Assembly: GCA_903813345.2 (NCBI GenBank)
Contig: CAIIXF020000010.1
Coordinates: 7,743,169 to 7,807,168 of the forward strand
DNA from: Owenia fusiformis
Taxonomy: Eukaryota; Annelida; Polychaeta; Sabellida; Oweniidae
Direction: 5' to 3'
DNA length: 64,000 bases
Part shown: positions 25,901 through 32,363 of the stretch, piece after piece
How the letters are laid out: every line of letters starts with the position of its first letter
Numbering within the stretch: the first letter of the stretch is position 1
Made by a program: the position numbers and the translations under genes
Notes under the pieces: model-generated
The model's input: only the letters and a program-made list of their open reading frames with translations
Told to the model about the DNA's origin: nothing
The model's database searches: none

Positions 25901-27391
25901 TGGTAAAGAAGGGCGATGACAATGCGGTAGCACGGGGCGGTAGCCTGAGAGTAGTCTCTGTATTTCCCTGTGTATTTCAACATAAATGAGGTGAGACCCT
26001 ATCTGTTGCAAGACTAACGCCTGGTGTAACCGTCACCATGTTATTCAGTGTTTTTAAGTAGCGCAAGGATGCTGCCATGACCGTGGTAATGTTATACCAG
26101 GCTTTCACGATGAGGGTGGCAGGCCTGTCAACTGTCCCGCAATTTGCGTATTTGTCACGCATTTGCTGAAGAATTTGAAGTCACGCCAGTTATTTTTGCG
26201 TGACAGAAAATGTCACGCAAATACGCATTTTACCTGGTAATTGTCAAGCAAAAATATTTCTGTAGAAAATTTTCTAAAAAAGATCGTCTACACAGCAAAA
26301 ATACGAACGACGGGAAAAAACGTACGCATTTCGTTCGGACTTTTCACGCGAATTACGGATATGTCACGCATTCCGTTTGAAATTTGAGGCGAAAAATTTG
26401 AGGTGTTCAAATTTTGGCAAGATGTAATAAAATTTAAACCAAGGTGTTCAAAATTTGGATCAAGGTGTTCAGATTTGGACCAAGGTGTCCACATTTTGAG
26501 GGGAGGTGTTCAACATTTCCAAGTCACTCATGTTAGGTGTTCCCAAGTTGACAGGCCTGGGGTGGTAATGTAGAAATTTAGGCTTAGTCCTACTATGACA
26601 ATTACATATAATGTATTGCAATGAGTAGTAAATATGTATGACATTAATGCCAGGAATATCCTTAACAATTTTAAGTGATCGTCATTACAATTAAACAGTT
26701 TAATACTATGATCATGGTGTTTAACTACCTTAATCATGTCAAAATCAAAATTACTACTATACAACATTAATATCACATTCGCTTATAAACCACAATAAAG
26801 GCTACGGTCGTGCCAGGCTTCCACGATAACACTTCCAGGGTCATGACAGGCCTTGCAATATAATACAGCATTGTCACGGTTATACCAGGCTGTCATGGTT
26901 ATACTAGGCTTACACGATAACACTACCACGGTCATGGCAGGATCCTTGCACTACTTAAAAACACTGATTAACATGGCGACGGTTGTGGCAGGCATAAGTC
27001 TTGCAATAGATAGCATGTGCTGAGAGTAGTCTCTGTATTTCCCTGTGTATTTCAACATAAAGGAGGTACAGCGGCCAGACAGGGAGTTTCCTTTCAATAT
27101 TATTAATAGCATATATATAATATCTACTGTCTTCTGATACTAAGAGTATTGATATATAGGGACATAAGTGTAGTTAATAAATCTCCCGGGGAAAAACTAA
27201 AATGTGAATATTGAAAAAGAAAGTCGATTTTAGATCGCAAAAATATAAGAACAAATTTAACATTAGAATAACGGGCTTCGAAGATTGGCATTTCATCAAA
27301 TTGTACATACATATATATATTAACAAAAAGTGAGGTAATACCTGAGCTGACGGTCGTACTTCTTGTTCTTATCCATCTGTTTTGTTGACAT
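1459..27391 (-). CDS. NAE1: NEDD8-activating enzyme E1 regulatory subunit (APPBP1/ULA1), 16 coding exons
   Basis: NAE1 pairs with UBA3 to form the E1 that adenylates NEDD8 and passes it to UBE2M for cullin neddylation. The exons, in transcript order, are 27391-27342, 25710-25607, 25331-25271, 24956-24926, 24437-24366, 24111-24032, 22905-22796, 22164-21992, 21816-21753, 21417-21326, 18372-18313, 8327-8118, 7680-7554, 6730-6591, then a terminal pair present twice (5710-5640 + 5452-5293, or 1890-1820 + 1618-1459). All junctions are GT-AG, the phases agree throughout, and the sum is 1,605 nt: 534 residues plus TGA, the length I recall for human NAE1. Recognisable blocks are [79 protein letters not shown] and CRYGAAE. 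Being the E1 regulatory half, it needs no catalytic cysteine. Intron 11 holds other genes. The start codon follows no upstream in-frame candidate that I can see. Confidence 0.96.
2121..2840. repeat. Third, diverged partial copy of the duplicated flank
   Basis: From GACTAACAAAACACACAATG onward this matches about 695-1290 of copy A and 4535-5110 of copy B, with more substitutions and indels. It contains the downstream flank only, with no NAE1 coding exon. The 3' flank of NAE1 is therefore triplicated while the coding exons are duplicated. A perfect palindrome (2631-2683) sits inside it and is absent from the other two copies. Confidence 0.75.
2631..2683. repeat. Perfect inverted repeat, 25-bp arms, 3-nt loop
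   Basis: The left arm (2631-2655, starting ACCATTACTTTCC) and right arm (2659-2683, ending GGAAAGTAATGGT) are exact reverse complements around AGA. No mismatch was seen. It has no coding potential. Confidence 0.9.
2841..4268. other. Downstream flank of NAE1 copies: no gene seen
   Basis: This stretch between the partial third repeat and the 31-bp minisatellite has only short unconvincing reading frames (for example 3264-3521 plus and 3709-3921 minus). They lack family resemblance and adjacent splice signals. A G-rich patch lies near 2965-2985. Confidence 0.6.
4269..4470. repeat. 31-bp minisatellite (TTATGTCACTGTATGTCACA units)
   Basis: About six degenerate tandem units are built on ATTATGTCACTGTATGTCAC, separated by TTGTAAGA-like spacers. 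The overlapping reading frame at 4290-4541 (repeated LCHCMS-type peptides) is a by-product of the repeat, not a gene. Confidence 0.85.
4468..5803. repeat. Tandem-duplicated block, copy B (contains NAE1 exons 15-16)
   Basis: Direct copy of the block at 633-1980. Its left edge coincides with the end of a 31-bp minisatellite (4269-4470). Its right edge runs into an (AATAC)n microsatellite at about 5805-5826. Both repeat tracts are plausible duplication breakpoints. Confidence 0.92.
5293..5710 (-). CDS. NAE1: NAE1 terminal exons 15-16, proximal copy (B)
   Basis: Exon 15B (5710-5640) follows a TTTTCAG acceptor, encodes [20 protein letters not shown], and ends in phase 2 at GAAAT/GTAAGT. Exon 16B (5452-5293) completes an Ile codon, then reads [20 protein letters not shown] through [18 protein letters not shown] to MTEQL and TGA. 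This is the first terminal pair met by the polymerase, so it is the default 3' end. An almost identical pair lies 3.8 kb further downstream. I did not find a clear AATAAA on the minus strand close to the stop. Confidence 0.93.
5711..6590. other. NAE1 intron 14 (to proximal exon 15)
   Basis: Contains the right end of duplicated block B, an (AATAC)n microsatellite at about 5805-5826, and otherwise featureless AT-rich sequence. The minus reading frame at 6135-6365 shows no family signature. Confidence 0.7.
6591..21816 (-). CDS. NAE1: NAE1 exons 9-14 (residues 228-458): helical middle region
   Basis: Exon 9 encodes [20 protein letters not shown]. Exon 10 encodes the acidic [15 protein letters not shown] stretch and ends at PTK/gtaagc, phase 0. 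Exon 11 is 60 nt ([15 protein letters not shown]). Exon 12 (210 nt) holds [23 protein letters not shown] and [13 protein letters not shown]. Exon 13 has [22 protein letters not shown], joined to exon 12 directly: the 16-residue spacing matches human NAE1 as I recall it, so no extra exon is needed. Exon 14 has [22 protein letters not shown]. Intron 10 contains the 43-bp splice-donor minisatellite. Intron 11 is 9,985 bp and houses a GPCR, a LINE end and an ankyrin/SOCS gene. Confidence 0.95.
6978..7053. repeat. Short inverted-repeat element (CAGGCCCATAGCCAGG ends), in NAE1 intron 13
   Basis: The ends CAGGCCCATAGCCAGG and CTGGCTATGGGCCTG are inverted copies about 76 bp apart, with a G-run/C-run pair inside. 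Flanking TTCAG on both sides could be a 5-bp target duplication. A longer relative lies at 17300-17450. The rest of intron 13 (6731-7553) shows nothing I recognise. Confidence 0.8.
8341..8400. repeat. Fragment of the GCTACCGGATTAACC inverted-repeat family, next to NAE1 exon 12
   Basis: AAGCTTGTATTCGCGAATGC and CAGCTACCGGGTTGAC match, in opposite orientation, the right end of the element at 17655-17815 and the copy near 12100-12175. It begins about 14 bp from the exon 12 acceptor, so it may contribute branch-point or pyrimidine-tract sequence to that exon. Confidence 0.6.
8618..8749. repeat. 22-bp minisatellite (TAATTATTCAGAAACAAATC)
   Basis: About five tandem units with a period of 22 bp lie in NAE1 intron 11. 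They are AT-rich with no coding role. Confidence 0.85.
8750..9640. other. NAE1 intron 11, left part: nothing recognised
   Basis: AT-rich intronic sequence without convincing reading frames or obvious terminal repeats. Confidence 0.55.
9645..9955. repeat. 17-bp minisatellite (AACACCTCCATAAGTGG-type units)
   Basis: About 18 degenerate copies of a 17-bp unit. The tract starts AACCTGTCAAGTAGGACACC, which resembles the end of the TA-flanked element at 40092-41003 (AACCTGCTAAGTGGAACATC). The array therefore probably grew from one end of such an element. Confidence 0.85.
10284..10289 (-). terminator. Candidate poly(A) signal AATAAA for the GPCR gene
   Basis: The canonical hexamer lies on the minus strand about 265 bp after the GPCR stop codon. 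It is unproven, since the hexamer is frequent in AT-rich DNA. Confidence 0.4.
10553..11542 (-). CDS. Rhodopsin-like (class A) G protein-coupled receptor, intronless, nested in NAE1 intron 11
   Basis: The 329-residue single-exon protein has seven hydrophobic segments, at roughly residues 41-61, 71-94, 107-140, 152-173, 206-232, 245-270 and 288-311. Class A marks are GN in TM1 (52-53), LAVVD in TM2 (D81), a TM3 cysteine (C110) pairing with an ECL2 cysteine (C191), ERL at 134-136 in place of DRY, and NSINFLLY at 302-309 in place of NPxxY. The latter is followed by a basic helix 8 ([12 protein letters not shown]). An N-terminal NDT is a possible glycosylation site. The ERL/NSxxF combination is usual in invertebrate orphan peptide receptors, so a neuropeptide ligand is plausible but not demonstrable. 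It is transcribed in the same direction as its host gene NAE1. Subfamily is not assignable. Confidence 0.9.
   Translation of the reverse strand: MATTNDTSLVTQESSVTNRMSSTMADIVTKATIAKELWTYCAPLIIIVGTIGNTLSFIILTRKNMRKSTSSIYLSVLAVVDSTVLYTGLLRHWIRHISDIDIRSITLGGCKFHIFLVYFSLDLSAWILVAVTFERLVAVYIPYKARVYCTSFTTFITVCAISFVLFFINLHFFWTYGYIKINDRGDIFVACIIAEEKYKHFARYTWPWLDMCIASFIPFFIMFTSNVLIIIKVRKLSSTNESKMTFMTAMLLTVNFVFIICTSPIVLYLNFYETWNPGSDELTIAKRKLHFVICNLLMYTNNSINFLLYCLSGPTFRRDLRKLLRRKGN
11543..12060. other. GPCR 5' flank with a diverged internal duplication
   Basis: Segments 11612-11685 and 11764-11840 are similar. On the minus strand each reads ...TGAAATAATTC... and ends with ATG/GTAAGA, which looks like an exon end plus donor. 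They might be 5' UTR exons of the GPCR, but no acceptor could be tied to them. Confidence 0.35.
12065..12180. repeat. Copy of the GCTACCGGATTAACC inverted-repeat family
   Basis: It carries GGTTAATTT / GGCTAATCTGGTAGCTG, then ATTCACGAATACAAG, then AGATTAACCCAATCTGCCAA. This matches the arrangement at 17655-17815 but is diverged. Confidence 0.6.
12274..12366. repeat. Fold-back repeat with about 43-bp arms
   Basis: The left arm starts GAGCGACATCTATGTACTGT and ends GGCTCTATTA. The right arm starts TAATAGAGCC and ends ATAGATGTCGCT. The arms are nearly complementary with a loop of about 8 nt. It is probably a miniature inverted-repeat element. No protein is encoded. Confidence 0.85.
13032..13145. 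repeat. Short inverted-repeat element (CTCCCAGAAT ends)
   Basis: CTCCCAGAATACAACAT on the left and ATGTTGCATTCTGGGAG on the right are inverted. An inner CATTTTGAAA pair faces the other way. This is a typical non-autonomous hairpin element. Confidence 0.6.
13568..13700. repeat. Hairpin (TTCAAAGGCTGACT) followed by a GCAGAGTCTAGTT element end
   Basis: 13570-13611 is an inverted repeat (TTCAAAGGCTGACT ... AGTCAGCCTTTGAA). The adjoining 13631-13700 sequence (ACCCTGCACGCAGAGTCTAG ... ACTCTGC-like) recurs, reverse complemented, at about 23795-23870 in NAE1 intron 6. Both therefore belong to one dispersed family. Confidence 0.65.
13955..15443 (-). mobile_element. 5'-truncated LINE 3' end (reverse transcriptase C-terminus) bracketed by 25-bp inverted repeats
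   Basis: On the minus strand, 15265-14241 encodes the C-terminal part of a non-LTR retrotransposon ORF2. It shows ARKAIF-type [17 protein letters not shown], then [17 protein letters not shown], an [20 protein letters not shown] block, and a terminal [17 protein letters not shown] zinc knuckle before the stop at 14241. The first ~80 codons of the open frame (15497-15270) are only a translated T-rich tract. Catalytic RT motifs are missing, so the copy is dead. TTTATCCTATGCCAAGTAGA at 13955 and its complement ending at 15443 form a 25-bp inverted repeat (one mismatch) around the fragment, which is not a LINE property. Confidence 0.85.
15277..15417. repeat. A-rich low-complexity tract (GAAAAAATT-type)
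   Basis: About 140 bp of plus-strand runs of A interrupted by TTG, G and T. It lies on the 5' side of the LINE fragment, so it is not that fragment's poly(A) tail. Confidence 0.85.
15447..15585. repeat. Imperfect palindrome, about 60-bp arms
   Basis: The left arm starts GTTATGTACGATCGG and ends GCACATCTACCT. The right arm starts AGGTAGATATGCATATCTCC and ends GTACATAAC. The spacer is TTCGGTCCCTACGGTCCCTC-like. It looks like a miniature inverted-repeat element abutting the LINE-bracketing repeat. Confidence 0.85.
15848..17281 (+). CDS. Ankyrin repeat and SOCS box (ASB-like) protein, intronless, nested antisense in NAE1 intron 11
   Basis: The protein has 477 residues. From about residue 58 there are nine to ten ankyrin repeats with the TALM-A--G---I--LL--GA-pN pattern. 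They run from [20 protein letters not shown] to [20 protein letters not shown], with an irregular last repeat near 350-380. Residues ~421-463 form a SOCS box: [16 protein letters not shown] (the BC box that binds Elongin B/C) followed by [14 protein letters not shown] (the Cul5 box LPLP). ASB proteins are substrate receptors of Cullin-5/RBX2 ubiquitin ligases. ATG at 15848 sits in a good context (CACCATGG) and an in-frame TAG lies 33 bp upstream, so the start is secure. TATTTTTCAG just upstream could be an acceptor for a 5' UTR exon. Which ASB it is cannot be told. Confidence 0.93.
   Translation: MAAKQQGDNCCRVMGEALTNQHRECMDRCWSITLTTKPPVDNLKNNTTISPEQHIDALSTYLPRTAKQGYYAGVRFLLSKGANVNSQDSNGGTALMKAAQSGYINILKLLLEHRASVNMVDMDGYTALIYATSFSHIGCIQALVAAGASIDIMNNYGWSALILAAINGDTDCIELFLANGAKPDLEDYSKLTALMHSATGGRAKSIKLLLEAGAQPNLKDSYGTTALICAAVNGHLDCLVLLLEAGALPNLQNYAKKTALMESSKNREIECTELLLKWGSLPDLQDKPDQRTALMYAVLRGHPVMAEALLQAGADPGITDRQGLTAFMHAAEKRHTDCVLLLLAHGSDANISDNSEKHCKAIHHALDRAFSIYDLELIQILIIAGCYINTAQFSIIVHKHFYDTPALTKDRLIQWLQNYQSVPRSLQHMCRIKIRQTVHPKYFKGNIEDLPLPEVMKDYIQFAELDDFETSINIQPS
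17300..17450. repeat. Inverted-repeat element (CAGGCCCGTAGCCAGG ends)
   Basis: The ends CAGGCCCGTAGCCAGG and CCTGGCTATGGGCCTG are inverted. An uninterrupted G run follows the left end. It is flanked by TA on both sides. Same family as 6978-7053, in the 3' flank of the ankyrin/SOCS gene. Confidence 0.8.
17655..17815. repeat. Inverted-repeat element (GGCTACCGGATTAACC)
   Basis: TTGGCTACCGGATTAACC (17662) and GGGTTAATCCGGTAGCTGAC (17753) are inverted over about 105 bp, followed by GCATTCGCAAATACAAGC. Related fragments occur near 8341 and 12065. Confidence 0.75.
18797..21366 (-). repeat. 43-bp minisatellite built from the NAE1 exon 10 / 5' splice site junction
   Basis: About 49 head-to-tail units with a period of 43 bp fill most of NAE1 intron 10. 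On the transcribed strand each unit is the last 38 bases of exon 10 (ending TTGTTCCAACAAAG) plus GTAAG of its donor, followed directly by the next unit's CTATAACTCATGTC. The true exon 10 end (21326) is the first unit in the direction of transcription. A non-repeat stretch of about 470 bp (19042-19510) interrupts the array. The most distal two units have lost the donor (GATAAG), one near 20727 is shortened, and a few read GTTAGC or GTAATC. Units vary by single bases (for example CAACAAAG/CAAGAAAG), so the array is not a recent perfect expansion. Confidence 0.97.
21992..27391 (-). CDS. NAE1: NAE1 exons 1-8 (residues 1-227): N-terminal Rossmann-like half of the adenylation fold
   Basis: Exon 1 opens [17 protein letters not shown] and ends in phase 2 at a GTATTA donor. 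Exons 2-5 carry the LWGDHGQQ motif, the [13 protein letters not shown] strand-helix, the [11 protein letters not shown] strand and the NNFFL..DSLGK segment, all in the family's order. Exon 6 ends GAAAA/GTAAG, and exon 7 supplies one base for Lys before [15 protein letters not shown]. Exon 7 reads through [16 protein letters not shown], and exon 8 holds [14 protein letters not shown] and [18 protein letters not shown]. Intron 1 (1.6 kb) and intron 6 (1.1 kb) are the long ones here and carry mobile-element debris. Intron 6 begins with tandem copies of the exon 6 donor region. Confidence 0.95.
22165..22795. other. NAE1 intron 7: nothing recognised
   Basis: AT-rich intron without repeats or reading frames that I could assign. 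The antisense frames that overlap exon 8 (22017-22269 plus) are shadows of coding sequence. Confidence 0.6.
23550..23872. repeat. Dispersed element fragment in NAE1 intron 6
   Basis: A locally GC-richer insert (GCCAATCAG, CGACG, GGGGGCGGGGC). It ends with AGTTTAACTAGACTCTGCAC GCAGGGTATT, the reverse complement of the 13631-13700 sequence. Probably a miniature transposon. Confidence 0.55.
23959..24057 (-). repeat. Three 33-bp tandem units spanning the NAE1 exon 6 splice donor
   Basis: Unit 1 (24057-24025) is the end of exon 6 (GTCATAGTGACTGACATATC TGAAAA) plus GTAAGTT. Unit 2 (24024-23992) and unit 3 (23991-23959) repeat it inside the intron. Unit 2 has ATAAGTT where GTAAGTT stood, and unit 3 has GAATTTT, so only the first donor works. 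Confidence 0.9.
24438..24925. other. NAE1 intron 4 with a possible retroposon tail
   Basis: CCGACACCGGCAGGGCCAGT followed by an AT-rich run and (AAATA)n near 24665-24690 resembles the 3' end of a LINE or SINE. No coding part is present. An (ATTTATAT)-rich tract lies at 24515-24545. Confidence 0.35.
25945..27061. mobile_element. Composite element in NAE1 intron 1: 42-bp direct repeats, ~95-bp terminal inverted repeats, nested insertion
   Basis: Perfect 42-bp direct copies (25945-25986 and 27020-27061, starting CTGAGAGTAGTCTCTG) flank a pair of about 95-bp inverted repeats (26001-26095 and 26920-27011, starting ATCTRTTGCAAGACT). Inside lies a second element (26120-26559) with ends CAGGCCTGTCAACT / AAGTTGACAGGCCTG and a degenerate 21-bp GGTGTTCAAATTTGG repeat. 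CCATGACCGTGGTAATGTTA-like motifs recur. No transposase frame was seen. Confidence 0.8.
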
Positions 27392-27834
27392 TTTTCAAGC
27401 GACTTTTAGAAAAAATATCCTCCTCGACAGAAGAGCTCTTACTATTTCGTCCAGTGTGAAATCCGCATGCACTTACAAAATGGGAATAACAACAGATTTA
27501 CTGTTTCATTTTGTTTTATCTCCGATTCATGTCTGAATGTGGTAACCCAAACGACTGTCATTTAATATAATTGTGTTCAAGTATACAAATACACCGTCTG
27601 GAGCTATACAGAGCATTTCAAAGGTGAGGATAATACATCTAGATTTTTTCAGTTTTTTGTTTTCCTCATTCATTTCAAAAGTCAAATCTAAAATCAATAG
27701 TCTATTCATTGAATAGGCCAGTTGAATTTTATCAGTAAATATCTTTTCAACATTTTTTACAGTTACAAAGGCCTTAGTTAGGGATTCTTTTCTTCATCCT
27801 AGGAAAGGGCCTAAATGTTAGTTTGTTTAGAATT

Positions 27835-28360
27835 GTTTTCATTTACTTCCTGAGAAAGCTATTTGGATTTTGATATAATAGCTTTCCCACGGAGCATTTG
27901 GACAGCTCAATGATTGTGACCTTTGAAATCGAATTAAGTCGATCAGCGGCTTACTTTTGGTCTCTAACTGTGTCTTACATCAGTATCATGGCGGTTTCTG
28001 CTCGGACATTTTCGTAAATCTCCGGAGGTTGTCCGAACCTTACTAATTTTCAAAATTCATTTCGTTCGTTGCGTATCTCGCACCTAGCAAACCGCAATAT
28101 TGGAAATAGGTCTAAAAAACTTTCACTCGATGAACAATTTACAAGTCTTGATCGAAAAAGAAGTACTCCAGCGCTCCAATACTTACACGGATTGATGATA
28201 CTGATGTAAGACACAGTAAGAGACCAAATGTAAGCCGCTGATCGACTTAATTCGATTTCAAAGGTCACTATTGATCAGCTGTTCACTTCTCCGTTTGAGA
28301 GCCATAAGTTTCAAAATCTTACATGGCTCTCGAAGTGAGTAAGTTTTCATGGCCTGAGTT
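27835..28360. mobile_element. Fold-back element upstream of NAE1
   Basis: Arms of about 150 bp (27838-27990 versus 28190-28357) are inverted copies. The inner parts are the best preserved (CGAATTAAGTCGATCAGCGG and GTGTCTTACATCAGTATCAT). The outer parts are diverged. The interior codes for nothing. It lies about 450 bp upstream of the NAE1 start. Confidence 0.8.
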
Positions 28361-28594
28361 CGTCGCTAACATGCTAAATATAAGAGTTAGCTGACGTTTG
28401 GGAGTCTGACTTACCTTCTAAAGGTTAGAACCCGAATCTTAATATATTGTATATTTCAGATAGTATAATGTGCAGCAAACCCGAGCCCTTTTTAATTTAT
28501 TAATATAGGGAGTTTCAGCCATGTTAATCTTTCGAAAATAGCATGGCAGAGAAGCATCAAAATACAAGAGGCCACACATATGCAAGCCAAACTA

Positions 28595-29665
28595 CAGGGT
28601 GTCCCAGAACTCATGAGAATTTTTTGAGGGAGATATAAGGCATGAATGATTTTCCTTCAAATTAAGTGCAATTAATAAACAAACATTGAGGAATAACTGA
28701 CATGAATTTCAGGCACATATCTTTTATATTTCCGAATTTATTGACATTTGAATTCTACATCCCCACAAACCCTGGAGTAGTCAGAGAAATACAACAATTT
28801 ACGTCACATTTTGATAATATTTACACATCTTCTCTACTCAAATGGCATTGTTTTCATTGAATTATTTCAGCGTTTCAGTACATTAGTTAATAGGATCATA
28901 CACATTCAGCTAACGTATCTCTACAGATTTTTATAGCATATTATCTGCAGTTGATGTTGCCTATTCAGCTTCTCTTTATACACATTACCAAATCGTCCAT
29001 TAGCCATTTCTGTAGGATCCTCTGAAACAACATGACTCAATTCTTCCTCTGTTTCAGTGACATGGCTCACTAATCTTTGTTTAAGGTCCCCAAAGAAATC
29101 AAAAGTCTAGTAGAGCAAAATCTGGCAAGTATATGGAGCTACAATATACTGTAACGTTTCAATAGAAAGTAAATTGGATGCACTACTGGCATGCATGTAG
29201 TGACTTATTCACTGGTGCATTGTCAATATGCAAGATCATATTGGCTAGCAAATGGGGACATTTCTTTCAGTCCCTCAGGAACATGTCATTATGATCTTTC
29301 AGCAAACTAAATGTACAATCTGTTGATGTGTTGGGTCTCTATGAAAGTTTATATATCGTTTTATCAAAGTGCATCATCAATATGAGAAAAATGCTGAACT
29401 AAGCTTGTACAAAAACGTTGGTTTTATAGTTGAGAATTTGTATAAAATTGTCAAAATGTGACATAAACTGTTGTATTTTCCCGTTAACTCTGGGGTTTGT
29501 GGCGATGTAGAATTCAAATGTCTATAAATTCGGAAATATAAAAGATATGTGCCTGAAATTCAGTTATTCCCCGAAGTGTGTTTAATATGTGTACCAAATT
29601 TGAGGAAAAATCACCCATGCCTTATATCTCCCTCAAAAAATTCTCATGAGTTCTGGGACACCCTG
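28595..29665 (-). mobile_element. Degenerate mariner/Tc1-type transposon with ~240-bp terminal inverted repeats
   Basis: The ends are CAGGGTGTCCCAGAACTCAT and its complement, flanked by TA on both sides (28593-28594, 29666-29667), as expected for the superfamily. The inverted similarity runs about 240 bp inward. On the minus strand, between about 29350 and 28960, transposase remnants are readable: HIDNAP (second catalytic Asp region), then YLPDFALLDF and FLWG (third catalytic region), then DLKQRL in another frame. Stops and frameshifts are present, so it is inactive. Confidence 0.88.
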
Positions 29666-32363
29666 TACAAAACAAACCAAAATATAAAAAAGTTCAGCCA
29701 TATATTCTAAATGTTTCTATTTTTTCATACCATACTGTTTCAATATGGTCCTTTAATTGCTTATTTTTTAGATTCAAAGTACTCAAATGAATCTGACTTT
29801 AGATACATTCTATGGCAAGTTGTCAAGGTAACTTTAAGCAAACATCACACTGATGATTCTAAATTCCTTCTCATAATTTGTGATTTCGTTAACATTGTTA
29901 CATGTACCCTACCAACAACGAGACAAACATATAGTTTTTCACTGTCTTTCTCTTACCAAAAACGTAACAAACATGTAGTTTTGTCTTTCACTGGGTTATC
30001 TTGATGTGAAAGTGCCGAACTACCTTTAAATAGAATTGAATATTTAAACATGAGCATAGCCAAGTTTGGCCATGCCAATATTAATTTGCCTATTAATTAG
30101 TCCTCGGACCGGTAATGAAAAGTGGTGCCGATATTACCATATGTCATTACCGATATTTAGCAAGTATTTTGAAAAAAGCTAAAAAAAAGTTTTCCCCGGG
30201 TATATTTCGCCAAAAATCTCAAAGTACGCCATATGTACCACGTAATTTATCTGTAGAAACAGAAGAACCCACTCAGAATCATTTTAAACCACTAAACAAT
30301 CCTGATTCTAACAGTTCATGTGATATAAACTCGTAAAATAAATACGTTTTCGTTCGTTGTATTATCACTTTATGCGCGGTGTTGCATATCCGTTGTAATA
30401 ACAAGAACAGGCATAACAAAAAAGGTTAGTTATTTTTTCTGGTTTAATTCTGTTTATTTCACTTAGTAATATACACAAATCGGTTTCTTTACATACCAGT
30501 TTAGTTAAGTGAGAAAAGAAACTATAAAGATCATACTGATGAAGGAATTTGGCTTATTCCGCCCGAGAATCTAATTCAGCTGAATGCCATTTATTGCCGG
30601 TAAGAAGATTTTGATGCCGACATTAGGTCAAATTAGTACCGTTGTCGGTAATGCGGTATTACCTCTGACCACTACTATTAATCCAGGAAATTAGAAAATC
30701 AATTCCATACCAGTACATTTTTACAGATAACGTCATTTATAAGTTAGGTAAACCAATTTGGCCTGTAAGTGACATAATCCATCAAATATCAGCCAGGCAA
30801 CCACTAAAATAACTTATGGTTACAGCATACCTTACCTTACTATAAGGTACGATTTTGCAGCATAAGAAAACACTGTTAGACATATTAGAACACAAGTTTC
30901 ATTTTGGTAAAACACAACATAAAATGTCAGGTCTGTACTCAGAATGGTAAAAACTGCATGATTTTGAAAGAATTTTTGGCTAGGGGGGAGTTTCATTTGA
31001 ACCCCCACGGGGTACAGGCCTGATATGACATTTATGCTTTCTTATAATCAATCCTCTCATTTTTCTGAGATGATGAATTATGCAAGTATAAGAAATCAAT
31101 TCTATAAATAGTCTGCACTTTAAGATGAAAAATACTATACTAATTGTCATTCGTTTGTACTGCAAAAAACCCTCGGAGAAATGTTTTTGGCACTCTTAGG
31201 TAAATTAGAACCAGAAACAGAGCTTCTGAAACTAAAAATATAATGGTAAGGCTTTATCTTGATACCAGGACATATCTATCATAGAAGAGCATTAGAATTA
31301 CAAAGAAATTACTGAATTATTAATTTGCTTACTAATAAAAAGTATTTTATTTCTAAACTAAGAGGATAAACTCAAAGCAGTCTCTACTAACAAAAATGAT
31401 TGTTTTGTGTTAATGTCAGAATGACCTTTACTCCTGTAATATCTAACACTAATCAAATGCCTAGTGTTTTAGTTGATACTACAGTGTTTGTGAAACCAAT
31501 ACCAGTATGAACTCTGAACAGTCAAGTGGTTTTGGTTTTAGTTTCTTTATAGCAGGAGAGGTTAGTTTCACAACATGTAATGGATTTTTAGGAGGCCCTT
31601 CCATAAAGCATCTGTCTTTTGCATGACTATCTCAATATTTTTTAAACTTATCATTAACTTGATCGTATTTTTTTAATTTTTTGTCTTAAGCTCAAGAAAA
31701 ATCTAGCAAATTCACGAGGGAATTGAACTTTACTCATAGGATGCAGAAATTTACTGATTTTCAGTAGAGAAATTACTTTTAACCTTCAACACTTGATTTT
31801 TAATGTTGATAGATTATCTTTTGAAATACTTAAAAATCCTTCAATATAAAATCGACAAAAATCCTTTAATGTGATTCTAGGCTGTCACTGCAAATCAACT
31901 ATGAAATTACTCCACATGCGAATAAAATACTGTCATTTGTCAAGATTATGAGAGTCAGAAAAGATAAAAAGCTGTATTCTATTTAGAATTAACTATAGTA
32001 AATAGCCTTTATGTTGAAGTGGTAAAACCTCTTGAACGAAATATATTGAATTGTAAAGCATGTAGTGTATTTGAAAAGCTACTTTGTTGACATACTAAAT
32101 GCAAACCTTTCTTATCAATGATCGGGAGTATATAAATGGCGCAGAACTATATTCTAATACAGTAAGTACAAACGTCCATCAAATATGTTTGTGACTCTTG
32201 GATGCTATTTTAGTACATATCATATGACTTTTATATCTCTTTTTTTATCATGTATTACAAATTTTACATGTCTACTGTTTGGATTGAAAAAGTTCTGAAT
32301 TGTGAAAATATTGTATGGTAGGTTTCTAGGTGTGTACATTAATGAAATGACCTATATCTAGGC
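29666..32363. other. Intergenic region between NAE1 and the sulfotransferase
   Basis: No gene supported. A plus-strand frame at 30115-30336 has a hydrophilic tail and an AATAAA just after its stop. It lies between GGTAAT-rich inverted motifs at about 30105-30150 and 30640-30680, so it may be the end of a dead DNA transposon. The remainder is AT-rich. Confidence 0.45.
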
